A stretch of 18,640 bases of DNA from Lachnospiraceae bacterium. GTDB lineage: Bacteria > Bacillota_A > Clostridia > Lachnospirales > Lachnospiraceae. Position 1 is the stretch's first letter. Each line of letters starts with the position of its first letter. The notes beneath the pieces were generated by a model. The model had not been told where the DNA came from, ran no database searches, and worked only from the letters and a program-made list of their open reading frames with translations. Of this stretch, positions 7,971 to 15,629 are shown piece after piece. The translations under genes were made by a program, and so were the position numbers. The stretch spans positions 1 through 18,640 of the forward strand of contig JAEEWS010000050.1 of the NCBI GenBank assembly GCA_016287765.1, read 5' to 3'.

Positions 7971-9137
7971 TTATTGTGCCTTGATCACACGAACAGCTCT
8001 TACGCCTTCAATAGCGCTGACCTTATCAACGATGTCATCCTTGATGTTGGCAACGTCAAGTACGGAATAAGCGGAATCTCCCTTGCTCTTGTTTACCATG
8101 TTCTCAATATTGATACCTTCTGCGGAGAAAGCACCTGTGAACTGAGTGAGCATATTGGGGATGTTCTTGTGAAGGATGCAGATCCTTGCTGCGGTTCTGC
8201 AAACTCCGGCATCAACTGAAGGATAGTTAACGGAATTGATGATATTACCGTTCTCAAGGTACTCGACCAGTTCCTTAACAGCCATGACAGCGCAGTTGTC
8301 TTCGGACTCTTCTGTGGAGGCTCCGAGGTGAGGAATGGCAATAGTTCCTGCCATCTTTGCGCTCTTTGCGTTGGGGAAGTCGGTAACGTACTTCTTTACC
8401 TTACCTGTAGCAAGAGCAGCTGCCATATCATCATCGTTTACAAGAAGATCTCTGGCAAAGTTAAGGATGATGACACCATTCTTCATGGTCTTAATGGTAT
8501 CTGCATTGATCATGTTCTTTGTATCGTCAAGAAGAGGAACATGAACTGTGATATAATCGCACTTTTTGAAGATCTCTTCACGGGTCTTAACGGCCTTTAC
8601 GGAACGGGAAAGCTTCCAGGCGTTCTCTACGGAGATGTAAGGATCGCAACCGTAAACTTCCATACCCAGACCTACTGCAGCATTGGCAACCAGAACACCG
8701 ATGGCGCCGAGACCGATAACGCCCAGTTTCTTGCCCTGGATCTCTGTTCCTGCAAAGTTGGACTTGCCTTTTTCTACCATCTTTGCAATCTCGGGCTCAT
8801 CCTTTATGGTCTGTACCCAATTGATACCGCCTGTTACATCACGGGCAGCAAGAAGCATGCCTGCGATAACAAGCTCCTTAACGCCGTTGGCATTTGCACC
8901 GGGAGTGTTGAATACTACTATGCCTTCCTCTGCACAACGGTCAAGAGGGATGTTGTTAACACCCGCACCTGCTCTGGCAATAGCCTTTACGTTCTTGCCG
9001 AAGGTCATGTCATGCATGGTGGCACTTCTTACAAGGATGGCATCAGCATCATTTATATCATCTGTAGCTGTATAATTTTCACCGAAATTCTGAGTTCCGA
9101 CTTTGGATATCTTATTGAGGCAGTTATACTTAAACAT
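7971..9137 (-). CDS. serA: D-3-phosphoglycerate dehydrogenase
   Basis: NAD-dependent cytosolic enzyme oxidising 3-phosphoglycerate to 3-phosphohydroxypyruvate, the first committed step of serine synthesis. The protein has 388 residues from ATG 9137. The Rossmann motif GVIGLGAIG is near 137-145, the substrate Arg is in NFARDLL near 228, and the catalytic His is in IPHLGAS near 269. The region aligned to the catalytic Glu of E. coli SerA reads TDFPNAKSA, with no Glu. A C-terminal ACT domain (about 318-388) suggests feedback inhibition by serine. ATG 9137 overlaps the serC stop by one base (TGATG); an in-frame GTG at 9140 is also possible, and AGGAGG sits 10 or 7 bases upstream respectively. It forms an operon with serC; serB is not in the window. 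Confidence 0.95.
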   Translation of the reverse strand: MFKYNCLNKISKVGTQNFGENYTATDDINDADAILVRSATMHDMTFGKNVKAIARAGAGVNNIPLDRCAEEGIVVFNTPGANANGVKELVIAGMLLAARDVTGGINWVQTIKDEPEIAKMVEKGKSNFAGTEIQGKKLGVIGLGAIGVLVANAAVGLGMEVYGCDPYISVENAWKLSRSVKAVKTREEIFKKCDYITVHVPLLDDTKNMINADTIKTMKNGVIILNFARDLLVNDDDMAAALATGKVKKYVTDFPNAKSAKMAGTIAIPHLGASTEESEDNCAVMAVKELVEYLENGNIINSVNYPSVDAGVCRTAARICILHKNIPNMLTQFTGAFSAEGINIENMVNKSKGDSAYSVLDVANIKDDIVDKVSAIEGVRAVRVIKAQ

Positions 9138-10219
9138 CACGCATTTTCCTCCTCAAACTTCTTCATGAATTCAACCAGCTTCTTAACGCCTTCGATGGGC
9201 ATAGCATTGTAGATGGATGCTCTCATACCGCCTACTGTTCTGTGTCCCTTAAGGTTTTCAAAGCCTGCAGCCTTTGCTTCCTTAACGAACTTGGCATCAA
9301 GCTCTTCGTTTCCGGTAACGAAAGGAACGTTCATGAGGGAACGGTCTTCCTTTCTTACAGTGCCCTTGAACATCTTGGACTGATCAAGGAAATCGTAAAG
9401 GATCTGAGCCTTTTCGATGTTCTTCTTCTGAATAGCCTCAAGTCCGCCCTGTTTTTTAAGCCACTTGAACACCTTACCGCAGATATAGATACCGTAAGCC
9501 GGAGGTGTGTTGTAAAGAGACTTGTTGTCTGCATGGATCTTGTACTTGAGCATGGTAGGTGTTCCGGGAAGTGTATCCTCTGTGATGAGGTCTTCACGGA
9601 TGATAACGATAACAACACCTGCAGGCCCTACGTTCTTCTGAACACCGCCGTAGATAACGCCGTACTTGGTTACGTCAACAGGCTCGGAAAGGAAGCAGGA
9701 AGAAACGTCTGCTACCAGTGTCTTGCCCTTTGTGTTGGGAAGAGTCTTAAACTTGGTTCCGTAAATGGTATTGTTCTCGCAGATATATACATAGTCCGCA
9801 TCATCATCGATGGGAAGATCGGAGCAATCGGGAATGTAAGAGAAGGTCTTGTCTGCGGAAGAAGCTATAGCCTTAGCTTCACCATAGATCTGAGCTTCCT
9901 GCCATGCTTTCTTAGCCCACTGTCCGGTAATGATGTAGTCAGCTTTCCTATTCTTCATAAGGTTCATGGGGATCATTGCAAACTGCTGGCTTGCACCGCC
10001 CTGAAGGAAAAGCACCTTATAGTTGTCCGGGATATTCATGAGATCGCGGATATCCTGCTCTGCTGTCTGGATGATCTCCTCATACGCTTTTGAACGATGA
10101 CTCATCTCCATAACCGACATACCGGTTCCCTTGTAATCCAACATTTCCTCTGCTGCTTCTTTCAGGACTTCCTCAGGCAATACTGCCGGTCCTGCCGAAA
10201 AATTATAAACTCGACCCAT
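9137..10219 (-). CDS. serC: Phosphoserine aminotransferase
   Basis: PLP enzyme of 360 residues that converts 3-phosphohydroxypyruvate and glutamate to O-phosphoserine, the second step of serine synthesis. The N-terminus VYNFSAGPAVLP is diagnostic of SerC. MSHRSKAYEEII carries the phosphate-binding Arg, GGASQQFAM binds the cofactor phosphate, and the PLP Lys is in GGVQKNVGPAG near residue 196. HRTVGGMRASIYNA near the C-terminus is also typical. Length is normal for the family. Start ATG 10219 has AGGAGG about 7 bases upstream. It is the first gene of serC-serA, with its own promoter and a leader of about 120 bases. Confidence 0.97.
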   Translation of the reverse strand: MGRVYNFSAGPAVLPEEVLKEAAEEMLDYKGTGMSVMEMSHRSKAYEEIIQTAEQDIRDLMNIPDNYKVLFLQGGASQQFAMIPMNLMKNRKADYIITGQWAKKAWQEAQIYGEAKAIASSADKTFSYIPDCSDLPIDDDADYVYICENNTIYGTKFKTLPNTKGKTLVADVSSCFLSEPVDVTKYGVIYGGVQKNVGPAGVVIVIIREDLITEDTLPGTPTMLKYKIHADNKSLYNTPPAYGIYICGKVFKWLKKQGGLEAIQKKNIEKAQILYDFLDQSKMFKGTVRKEDRSLMNVPFVTGNEELDAKFVKEAKAAGFENLKGHRTVGGMRASIYNAMPIEGVKKLVEFMKKFEEENA

Positions 10220-10341
10220 AATATCCTCCTTTACCGCAGTCCTAGGTCACCAAAACTGCTACTTTTAATAATATTTCGTCTTAGATCGACCGGCGTAAAA
10301 CAAGATTCGGAATTTATCACTTTACCAAGTCAAAATGGCGA
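10220..10341 (-). other. 5' leader of serC, no recognised riboswitch
   Basis: The predicted serC transcript has about 120 untranslated bases. They include a short possible stem, GCAGT with ACTGC, around a CCTAGG palindrome just upstream of the ribosome site (about 10236-10259). I see no T-box sequence, no terminator hairpin and no known riboswitch motif, so any leader control is unproven. Confidence 0.35.
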
Positions 10342-10348
10342 TAGATGC

Positions 10349-10376
10349 ATTGTATCACTTTAAATTTTAAAGTCAA
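10349..10376 (-). promoter_or_regulatory. Sigma-A promoter of serC-serA
   Basis: On the minus strand TTGACT (10376-10371), 16 bases, TACAAT (10354-10349). Start near 10342. It lies downstream of the terminator of the preceding MFS gene, which makes serC-serA an independent unit. Confidence 0.75.
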
Positions 10377-10410
10377 CACTTCCGCAAGAATTATTGCCCT
10401 TATATTCATT

Positions 10411-10441
10411 AAAAAAAATCAGCCCGCACTTAATGCGGGCT
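10411..10441 (-). terminator. Intrinsic terminator after the first MFS gene
   Basis: On the minus strand AGCCCGCA and TGCGGGCT form an 8-bp GC-rich stem with a five-base loop, followed by GA and eight T's (10418-10411). It lies about 48 bases after the MFS stop codon. Confidence 0.9.
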
Positions 10442-10488
10442 AATGAACGAGAATTTGTATGCATTTATGTTTATTCCCCGTTTCGGAC

Positions 10489-11655
10489 TCAAGCCTTCTT
10501 TTTAACCTGTTTTTCCGAAAGTTCCATAAAACCTATATTTAACAGGGCGAAGAAAAGCAGATAAAGAGGCATGATCCAAATTCCCAGATGCTGCTGAAGA
10601 TGTCCGAAAGCCATGGGCATGCAGGTATTGGCCACATAAGCAAACACCATCTGTACACCGATGACCGATGCGCTTAAATCTCGGCCGAACTTGCCGGGTA
10701 CCATATGCTGGATCGCCGGAAATACCGGAGACATACCGAGTCCCACAAGTAAAAAGCCAAAAGCTGCGAGAAGCCATCCCTCATTTGGGATGAGGATCAG
10801 CAAAATACCCGCGATCTCTGCGGTAATACCTATGCGGATCAGTCTGATATCTCCCGCCCTGTTTGATACAAAACCGGATATCAGTCTTCCGAACATGAGC
10901 CCTCCGAAGATCAGCGATCCGAAAGAAGCTGCCATTTCTTCCGAAATTCCTTCTTTCATTCCGGCAAAATAGCTGGAGGTCCATAAAAAGCAGGTGGCTT
11001 CACCTGCACAATAGCCAAAAAAGGAGATCAATGTCGCAAGAACACCGGGAGCTTTTAATGTATCCTTAAGGCTTACGGCCTTTTTCTTCTTTTCACCCTC
11101 TTCCTTCTTTTCAGTCTTTTTCCAGAGAGGAAGGGAAAGGATGCAGACAAGAAATATGCCTGTCTGGATATATGCGGTCCAGCGATAGCCCTCATTCCAG
11201 CGGGCATATCTTAAAGCCAGGGCCATGATATTGGGGCTTATCACCGCTCCCACTCCGTAAAAGCAATGCAGAAAGTTCATGACAGAACCGGAATAGTTAT
11301 TGGCCACATAATTGTTTACGGAAGTGTCGATGGCTCCGGCACCGAGGCCATAGGGCGCTGCGAAAACGAACAGCCAGGCATAGGAAGGCGCAGCGGAAAA
11401 GCCCAACAATCCAAGAATGGTAAGGCCTATGGAAACTATGACTATCCACTTGGTGTGGATCCGTGCTATAAGCCCGGGACTTATAAGGGCGGAAATAATG
11501 GTCATTCCGGATATGGTCATGGAAACATAGCCCGCATAGGAGGAAGGGACATTAAAGGCCGTCTGCATGGTCGGCCAGCCCGAACCCAAAAGCGAATCCG
11601 GAAGTCCCAGACTCACAAATATAAGATATATGACTGCAAGCAGTAATGAGATCAT
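10489..11655 (-). CDS. MFS transporter (12-TM), substrate unknown
   Basis: Inner-membrane carrier of 388 residues with about 12 hydrophobic helices and no soluble domain. The N-terminus (LPDSLLGSGWPTMQ) and the glycine-rich SYAGYVSMTISGMTIISALISPGL resemble MFS permeases related to fucose permeases, a weak family hint only. A Lys/Glu-rich cytoplasmic loop (KKTEKKEEGEKKKK, about 185-198) divides the two six-helix halves. Start ATG 11655 has GAGG 10 bases upstream, a long spacing. The efp terminator ends just upstream of that site, so there is no room for a private promoter in the gap; expression needs read-through or a promoter inside efp. Both ends of the gene carry terminators with the same stem. 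Confidence 0.85.
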   Translation of the reverse strand: MISLLLAVIYLIFVSLGLPDSLLGSGWPTMQTAFNVPSSYAGYVSMTISGMTIISALISPGLIARIHTKWIVIVSIGLTILGLLGFSAAPSYAWLFVFAAPYGLGAGAIDTSVNNYVANNYSGSVMNFLHCFYGVGAVISPNIMALALRYARWNEGYRWTAYIQTGIFLVCILSLPLWKKTEKKEEGEKKKKAVSLKDTLKAPGVLATLISFFGYCAGEATCFLWTSSYFAGMKEGISEEMAASFGSLIFGGLMFGRLISGFVSNRAGDIRLIRIGITAEIAGILLILIPNEGWLLAAFGFLLVGLGMSPVFPAIQHMVPGKFGRDLSASVIGVQMVFAYVANTCMPMAFGHLQQHLGIWIMPLYLLFFALLNIGFMELSEKQVKKKA

Positions 11656-11672
11656 TATGTTGTATCCTCGCT

Positions 11673-11697
11673 AAAAAAGCCCGCAAGAATGCGGGCT
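11673..11697 (-). terminator. Intrinsic terminator of efp
   Basis: On the minus strand AGCCCGCA/TGCGGGCT, 8-bp stem with a four-base loop, then six T's (11678-11673). It begins about 25 bases after the efp stop. The T-tract ends only four bases before the GAGG of the following MFS gene. Confidence 0.88.
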
Positions 11698-11721
11698 GTA
11701 AATATCCTTTAATCCTAAAGA

Positions 11722-12279
11722 TCAAACTCTCTTCAGATACTCACCTGTTCTGGTATCGATCTGGATCTTCTCTCCTCTTTCTACGAAGAGAGGAACATAA
11801 ACAAGTGCACCTGTCTCTACTGTAGCGGGCTTGGAAGCGCCTGTAGCGGTATCTCCCTTGAAGCCGGGCTCTGTCTCTGTAACTTCGAGCTCTACGAAAA
11901 GAGGGGGCTCAACGGAGAAGATCTGTCCGTTGTAGGAAAGCATCTTAACCATCTCGTTCTCCTTAACGAACTTCATAGCGTCGCCGGCCTGCTCTTCTGT
12001 AAGAGAGATCTGGTCGTAAGTCTCTGTGTTCATATAGTTGAAAAGATCTCCATCCTTGTAGAGATACTGCATATCATGTCTGTCGATACGTGCAGCGGGG
12101 AACTTTTCTGTAGGGCGGAATGTCTTTTCTACAACGCCGCCGGAAATAACGTTCTTAAGCTTTGTTCTAACGAAAGCTGCTCCCTTACCGGGCTTAACAT
12201 GCTGGAATTCAATAACCTGTACTACCTGTCCTTCGATCTCAAGTGTAATGCCGTTTCTGAAATCACCTGCTGAAATCAT
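11722..12279 (-). CDS. efp: Translation elongation factor P
   Basis: A tRNA-shaped protein of 185 residues that binds between ribosomal P and E sites and relieves stalling at polyproline stretches. All three beta-barrel domains are present at normal length. The tip loop [10 protein letters not shown] places Lys32 between Gly31 and Gly33, the position modified in many bacteria (5-aminopentanol in B. subtilis Lys32); no modification enzyme is in the window. The C-terminus [17 protein letters not shown] is the EF-P signature. ATG 12279 has GGAGG 6-7 bases upstream. It has its own promoter and a terminator right after. In many Firmicutes efp follows an M24 peptidase gene; here that peptidase is about 3.4 kb upstream. 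Confidence 0.98.
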   Translation of the reverse strand: MISAGDFRNGITLEIEGQVVQVIEFQHVKPGKGAAFVRTKLKNVISGGVVEKTFRPTEKFPAARIDRHDMQYLYKDGDLFNYMNTETYDQISLTEEQAGDAMKFVKENEMVKMLSYNGQIFSVEPPLFVELEVTETEPGFKGDTATGASKPATVETGALVYVPLFVERGEKIQIDTRTGEYLKRV

Positions 12280-12355
12280 AAAATCCTCCTAATGATTTGA
12301 ATAACTAAATTTTTCATTCCCACGGAAGAAAATATTTTTCCGCAGACCTCGAGAT

Positions 12356-12384
12356 ATTTTATCTTATTTTTTGAAAATTTGCAA
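12356..12384 (-). promoter_or_regulatory. Sigma-A promoter of efp
   Basis: On the minus strand TTGCAA (12384-12379), 17 bases, TAAAAT (12361-12356). Start near 12349. The leader of about 70 bases contains a weak AT-rich hairpin, CGGAA with TTCCG (12333-12352). No terminator for the upstream MFS gene is visible, so read-through into efp is possible. Confidence 0.7.
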
Positions 12385-12401
12385 CAGTTTTTTTCGTAAT
12401 A

Positions 12402-13733
12402 CTATTTTCCCACTCTCTCCCTGTGTCTTTTTGTGGCCGGGATCAGCGGAAGCAGGGTAAACAGCACCAAAATGGCTCCTGCCAGCAGCAATGTGTGAGT
12501 GGGAAGATAAGCTGTAAAGCCGTTCTCATCCACATATTCTCCGCTTCTCTTGATAATGGGATTTGCAAGAAGCGGTGCTATGATCATGGGAATAAGTACA
12601 AAGAAGAGAATACGTATGCCTTCAAACTGACCTCTGGCGTCTTCCGGATAGAGCTGCTTGCTCCATACGGTAATGCTCTGAAGGAAAAGCACATATCCTA
12701 TGCCCAAAAGGATGACTCCGATAAGGAGCACGGGGTTAAACAGGCTGTTAGCGTTGATATTACCGGGTCTTACGAAAAGGCCCAATATAGCCACGCCGAG
12801 GCTGTTTACAAGAACAGAAACAAAAGCTACCTCCGGCTCCTTCCTGTTGTTAAGGAGCTTGGTGGCGGGAATGGTGCAAAGCATGGCGACCGTAAGGCCT
12901 ATGCCCTCGGTAAAGCCCATCATGTCTGCGGTAAAACCCAGGTAGTAGATCATGTAATTACCGATATGGGCAAAATACATGTTGAAAGCAATGAAATATA
13001 CCGCAAGAGCCAGATTGACCCAGGCCAGTTCCTTGTGCTCTATGTATTTCTTAAAGTTAAAGATGCTGAAGAACTGTTGCCAAAAGCTGCCCTTTTTGGA
13101 AGGCTTAAGGCCTTCGATATCGTGCATCGCGAAGAGAGAATATATGCCAAATACAATGATCGCTCCGCCCATTACCAGGAAAAGGCGCATATAATTGTCA
13201 TCCTCTCCCACCAGCATACCGCCCACAACGGTGCCGAGAATCGTTCCGATTATAGGCTGTGTCGCAATGGCTGCTCCCAGCTGGCCGCGGTTTTGGTCAT
13301 TCATATGGTCGTTTATCCAGGCGTTAAAGCCGATGTCGTTACCCATGGATCCGAAGAAGCTCATTATCGCATCAGCAGAAACCACAGCGATTCCGGCCGT
13401 CAGGATCAATGTCGAATACTTGCCGATGCTTCCGGAAGTAATGAATTCAGTAAGTCCGAAGGCTATGGTGAACACTCCCCAAAGGATGTAGCCCAGTGAA
13501 ACCATGATCTTTCTCTTACCTATGCGGTCGGAAACACAGCCGAAAAGGAAGGTGGATATGGTGGTGGCTGTCGCGGATACACCGACCATTATGGAAATGA
13601 TGGTGGGATCCTTGGCTATCTTTGCATACACAAAGGTGTTAAACCACTGATTTTCCATATTCCAGCAGATCTGTCCCGCGATCCCGAGTCCCCAGATAAG
13701 AAACCAAAAAACAAAAGAATTTTTCTTTTTCAT
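12402..13733 (-). CDS. MFS transporter, possibly sugar-related (GPH-like)
   Basis: Integral membrane carrier of 443 residues with about 12 helices. The cytoplasmic loop after the second helix reads GCVSDRIGKRK (about 65-75), the classic MFS motif A with its Asp-Arg and basic cluster. The N-terminus WNMENQWFNTFVYAKI and a long central loop (about 205-230, EGLKPSKKGSFWQQFFSIF) recall carriers near the glycoside-pentoside-hexuronide group, but I cannot fix the substrate. Start ATG 13733 follows GGAGG by 6 bases. It has its own extended -10 promoter and no visible terminator before efp. It sits between glnS and efp and next to a REP-like repeat pair, suggesting a later arrival in this neighbourhood. 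Confidence 0.85.
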   Translation of the reverse strand: MKKKNSFVFWFLIWGLGIAGQICWNMENQWFNTFVYAKIAKDPTIISIMVGVSATATTISTFLFGCVSDRIGKRKIMVSLGYILWGVFTIAFGLTEFITSGSIGKYSTLILTAGIAVVSADAIMSFFGSMGNDIGFNAWINDHMNDQNRGQLGAAIATQPIIGTILGTVVGGMLVGEDDNYMRLFLVMGGAIIVFGIYSLFAMHDIEGLKPSKKGSFWQQFFSIFNFKKYIEHKELAWVNLALAVYFIAFNMYFAHIGNYMIYYLGFTADMMGFTEGIGLTVAMLCTIPATKLLNNRKEPEVAFVSVLVNSLGVAILGLFVRPGNINANSLFNPVLLIGVILLGIGYVLFLQSITVWSKQLYPEDARGQFEGIRILFFVLIPMIIAPLLANPIIKRSGEYVDENGFTAYLPTHTLLLAGAILVLFTLLPLIPATKRHRERVGK

Positions 13734-13768
13734 AAATACCTCCGCCTGGTCTTTTTAGACTTTCCTTC

Positions 13769-13777
13769 AGTATAGCA
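13769..13777 (-). promoter_or_regulatory. Extended -10 promoter of the second MFS gene
   Basis: On the minus strand TGCTATACT (13777-13769) is an extended -10 box; the -35 region 17 bases upstream is weak (TTTAAT). The start would lie near 13762, about 29 bases before the ATG. A small GTCT/AGAC hairpin is in the leader. Confidence 0.6.
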
Positions 13778-13805
13778 AATCCCCTATACAAATTAAAGAA
13801 AAAAA

Positions 13806-13871
13806 TGACCCTTTGGGGACGGGGTTAGGGGTTCACTTTTTGAGCCCCCCTAACCCCGTCCCCGAGGCTCA
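13806..13871. repeat. Inverted pair of REP-like G-rich units
   Basis: The 17-base core GGGGACGGGGTTAGGGG (13815-13831) recurs as its perfect reverse complement at 13847-13863, with a 15-base spacer, so a long hairpin can form. The minus-strand unit (13871-13841) is bounded by TGAGCC and GGCTCA, a perfect 6-bp stem enclosing the G-rich core; the plus-strand unit is bounded by TGACCC and GGGTTCA. The same unit occurs in direct copies at 18504-18605. No transposase is nearby. REP-like behaviour is inferred from form and position. Confidence 0.9.
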
Positions 13872-13899
13872 AAAAAGACTCCGGTATAAGCCGAAGTCT
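13871..13899 (-). terminator. Intrinsic terminator of glnS
   Basis: On the minus strand AGACTTCGG pairs with CCGGAGTCT (9 bp, one G-T wobble, loop of six), followed by six T's (13876-13871). It starts 7 bases after the glnS stop codon. The REP-like pair begins in this T-tract. Confidence 0.85.
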
Positions 13900-13906
13900 G
13901 ATAATA

Positions 13907-15601
13907 TCATTTTTTGAAACTGTCCTTAAGTGCCACGGAACGGTTGAACACCAGCTTGCCGTCCCCGGAATCCTTGTAGTCCAGAGCAAAGTAGCCGAGA
14001 CGAAGGAACTGGAAGGAAGGCTCGTTTTCGCCGCTCTTGGAAGGCTTGACCTCAGCCAGGCTCTTCTCGCCCTTACATCCTGTAAGCACCTCAAGGGACT
14101 TGGGATTAAGGCAGCTGAAGTAATCCTCGGCTGCATCCGGATCTTCACGGTTAAAGAGATAATCGTAAAGACGTGCCTCAAAATCTATACAGTTGGAAGC
14201 ATCTACCCAGTGAAGAGTTGCTCCCTTTACCTTTCTGCCGTCGGCGGGATCTCCGCCTCTGCTTTCGGGATCGTAGGTAGCATATATTTCCTCAACGTTT
14301 CCGTTTGCATCCTTTTTGCAGCCTGTGCATTGGATAAGATAAGCGCCCTTAAGTCTGCACTCGGGGCCGCCCGGGAACAGTCTCTTATACTTGGGGATGG
14401 GCTCTTCCATGAAGTCTTCCGCTTCCACATAAAGTTCGCGGGAGAAGGTAACCTTTCTGGTACCGCCGTTCTCATCGTTGGGATTGTTCTCAACATCCAG
14501 CTCTTCCTGCTGTCCCTCGGGATAGTTGGTGAGGATCAGCTTAACAGGGCGGATGACTGCCATCTTTCTGGGTGCATTAAGGTTCAGGTCGTCCCTTAAG
14601 CAGGACTCAAGGAAGGAATAATCAACGGTGGAAACCACCTTTGATACACCGATCTTGGTACAGAAATCACGGATGGAAGCAGAGGTGTAGCCTCTTCTTC
14701 TCAAACCGCAAAGTGTAGGCATTCTGGGATCATCCCAGCCTGTAACGATGTGTTCCTCCACCATGCGGCGAAGCTTTCTCTTGGAAAGCACCGTATAGTT
14801 GATGCCAAGGCGGGCAAACTCTATCTGCCGGGGCTTGCAGGGAACGGAAACGTTATCCACTACCCAGTCATAAAGAGGTCTGTGATCCTCATATTCAAGG
14901 GAGCAAAGGCTGTGGGTGATGCCTTCCAACGCATCCTGGATGGGATGAGCAAAGTCATACATAGGGAAGATGCACCACTTGTTGCCCTGTCTGTGATGAT
15001 TAATGTATCTGATACGGTAAATAACCGGATCTCTCATGTTAAAGTTACCGGAAGCCAGATCGATCTTTGCACGAAGGGTGTACTTTCCTTCTTCGAATTC
15101 ACCGTTCTTCATTCTTTCAAACAGATCCAGGTTTTCCTCTATGGGCCGATCTCTGTAAGGGCTCTTTGCGGGAGTCTGTGTGTCTCCGCGGAACTTGGAG
15201 AACTCCTCTGCGCTGAGTTCACAAACGTAAGCAAGACCCTTTTTGATCAGCTCAACCGCAAACTCATAGTCCTTTTCAAAGTAATCGGAACCATAGTAGA
15301 ATCTGTCTCCCCAGTCAAAGCCCAGCCAGTGGATATCTTCTTTGATGGCATCCACAAATTCGCTGTCTTCCTTGGCGGGATTGGTATCATCCATACGAAG
15401 GTTGGTTATGCCTCCGAATTTCTCCGCAGTTCCGAAATCTATGCAAAGAGCTTTGCAATGACCGATATGAAGATAACCGTTGGGCTCGGGAGGAAAACGA
15501 GTGTGGACACGCTGTCCAGCAAACCTTCCGTTATCAGCAATATCTTCTTCCACGAATTGCTCGATAAAATTTTTTCCAGTCATTTCATTTTCCATACTCA
15601 T
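13907..15601 (-). CDS. glnS: Glutaminyl-tRNA synthetase
   Basis: Class I synthetase of 564 residues that charges tRNA-Gln directly with glutamine. RFPPEPNGYLHIGHCKAL places the HIGH motif at residues 45-48 and the KMSKS-like loop VLSKRKL is near 270, both matching the E. coli spacing. The catalytic-domain sequence DDTNPAKE and the C-terminal double beta-barrel (from about 345) are complete. Many Firmicutes lack this enzyme and use Glu-tRNA amidation, so a GlnRS here agrees with Clostridia that acquired one. Start ATG 15601 has GAGG 5 bases upstream; ATG 15595 is the next option. It lies 28 bases after the M24 peptidase gene with no promoter seen between, and has its own terminator. Confidence 0.97.
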   Translation of the reverse strand: MSMENEMTGKNFIEQFVEEDIADNGRFAGQRVHTRFPPEPNGYLHIGHCKALCIDFGTAEKFGGITNLRMDDTNPAKEDSEFVDAIKEDIHWLGFDWGDRFYYGSDYFEKDYEFAVELIKKGLAYVCELSAEEFSKFRGDTQTPAKSPYRDRPIEENLDLFERMKNGEFEEGKYTLRAKIDLASGNFNMRDPVIYRIRYINHHRQGNKWCIFPMYDFAHPIQDALEGITHSLCSLEYEDHRPLYDWVVDNVSVPCKPRQIEFARLGINYTVLSKRKLRRMVEEHIVTGWDDPRMPTLCGLRRRGYTSASIRDFCTKIGVSKVVSTVDYSFLESCLRDDLNLNAPRKMAVIRPVKLILTNYPEGQQEELDVENNPNDENGGTRKVTFSRELYVEAEDFMEEPIPKYKRLFPGGPECRLKGAYLIQCTGCKKDANGNVEEIYATYDPESRGGDPADGRKVKGATLHWVDASNCIDFEARLYDYLFNREDPDAAEDYFSCLNPKSLEVLTGCKGEKSLAEVKPSKSGENEPSFQFLRLGYFALDYKDSGDGKLVFNRSVALKDSFKK

Positions 15602-15629
15602 TATATCCTCACAATTTTTTTATTTTATA

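Noticed and set aside
8328..9212. Long plus-strand open frame (294 codons) opposite serA, with similar ones at 1421-2107, 9242-10093, 12423-13499 and 14750-15643
   Set aside because: Each is the antisense shadow of a well-supported gene on the minus strand, has no ribosome site and gives Cys/His-rich or low-complexity protein with no family motif.
10220..10341. T-box or serine-responsive riboswitch in the serC leader
   Set aside because: The T-box core AGGGTGGNACCGCG is absent, and there is no terminator/antiterminator pair; only a short CCTAGG palindrome is seen.
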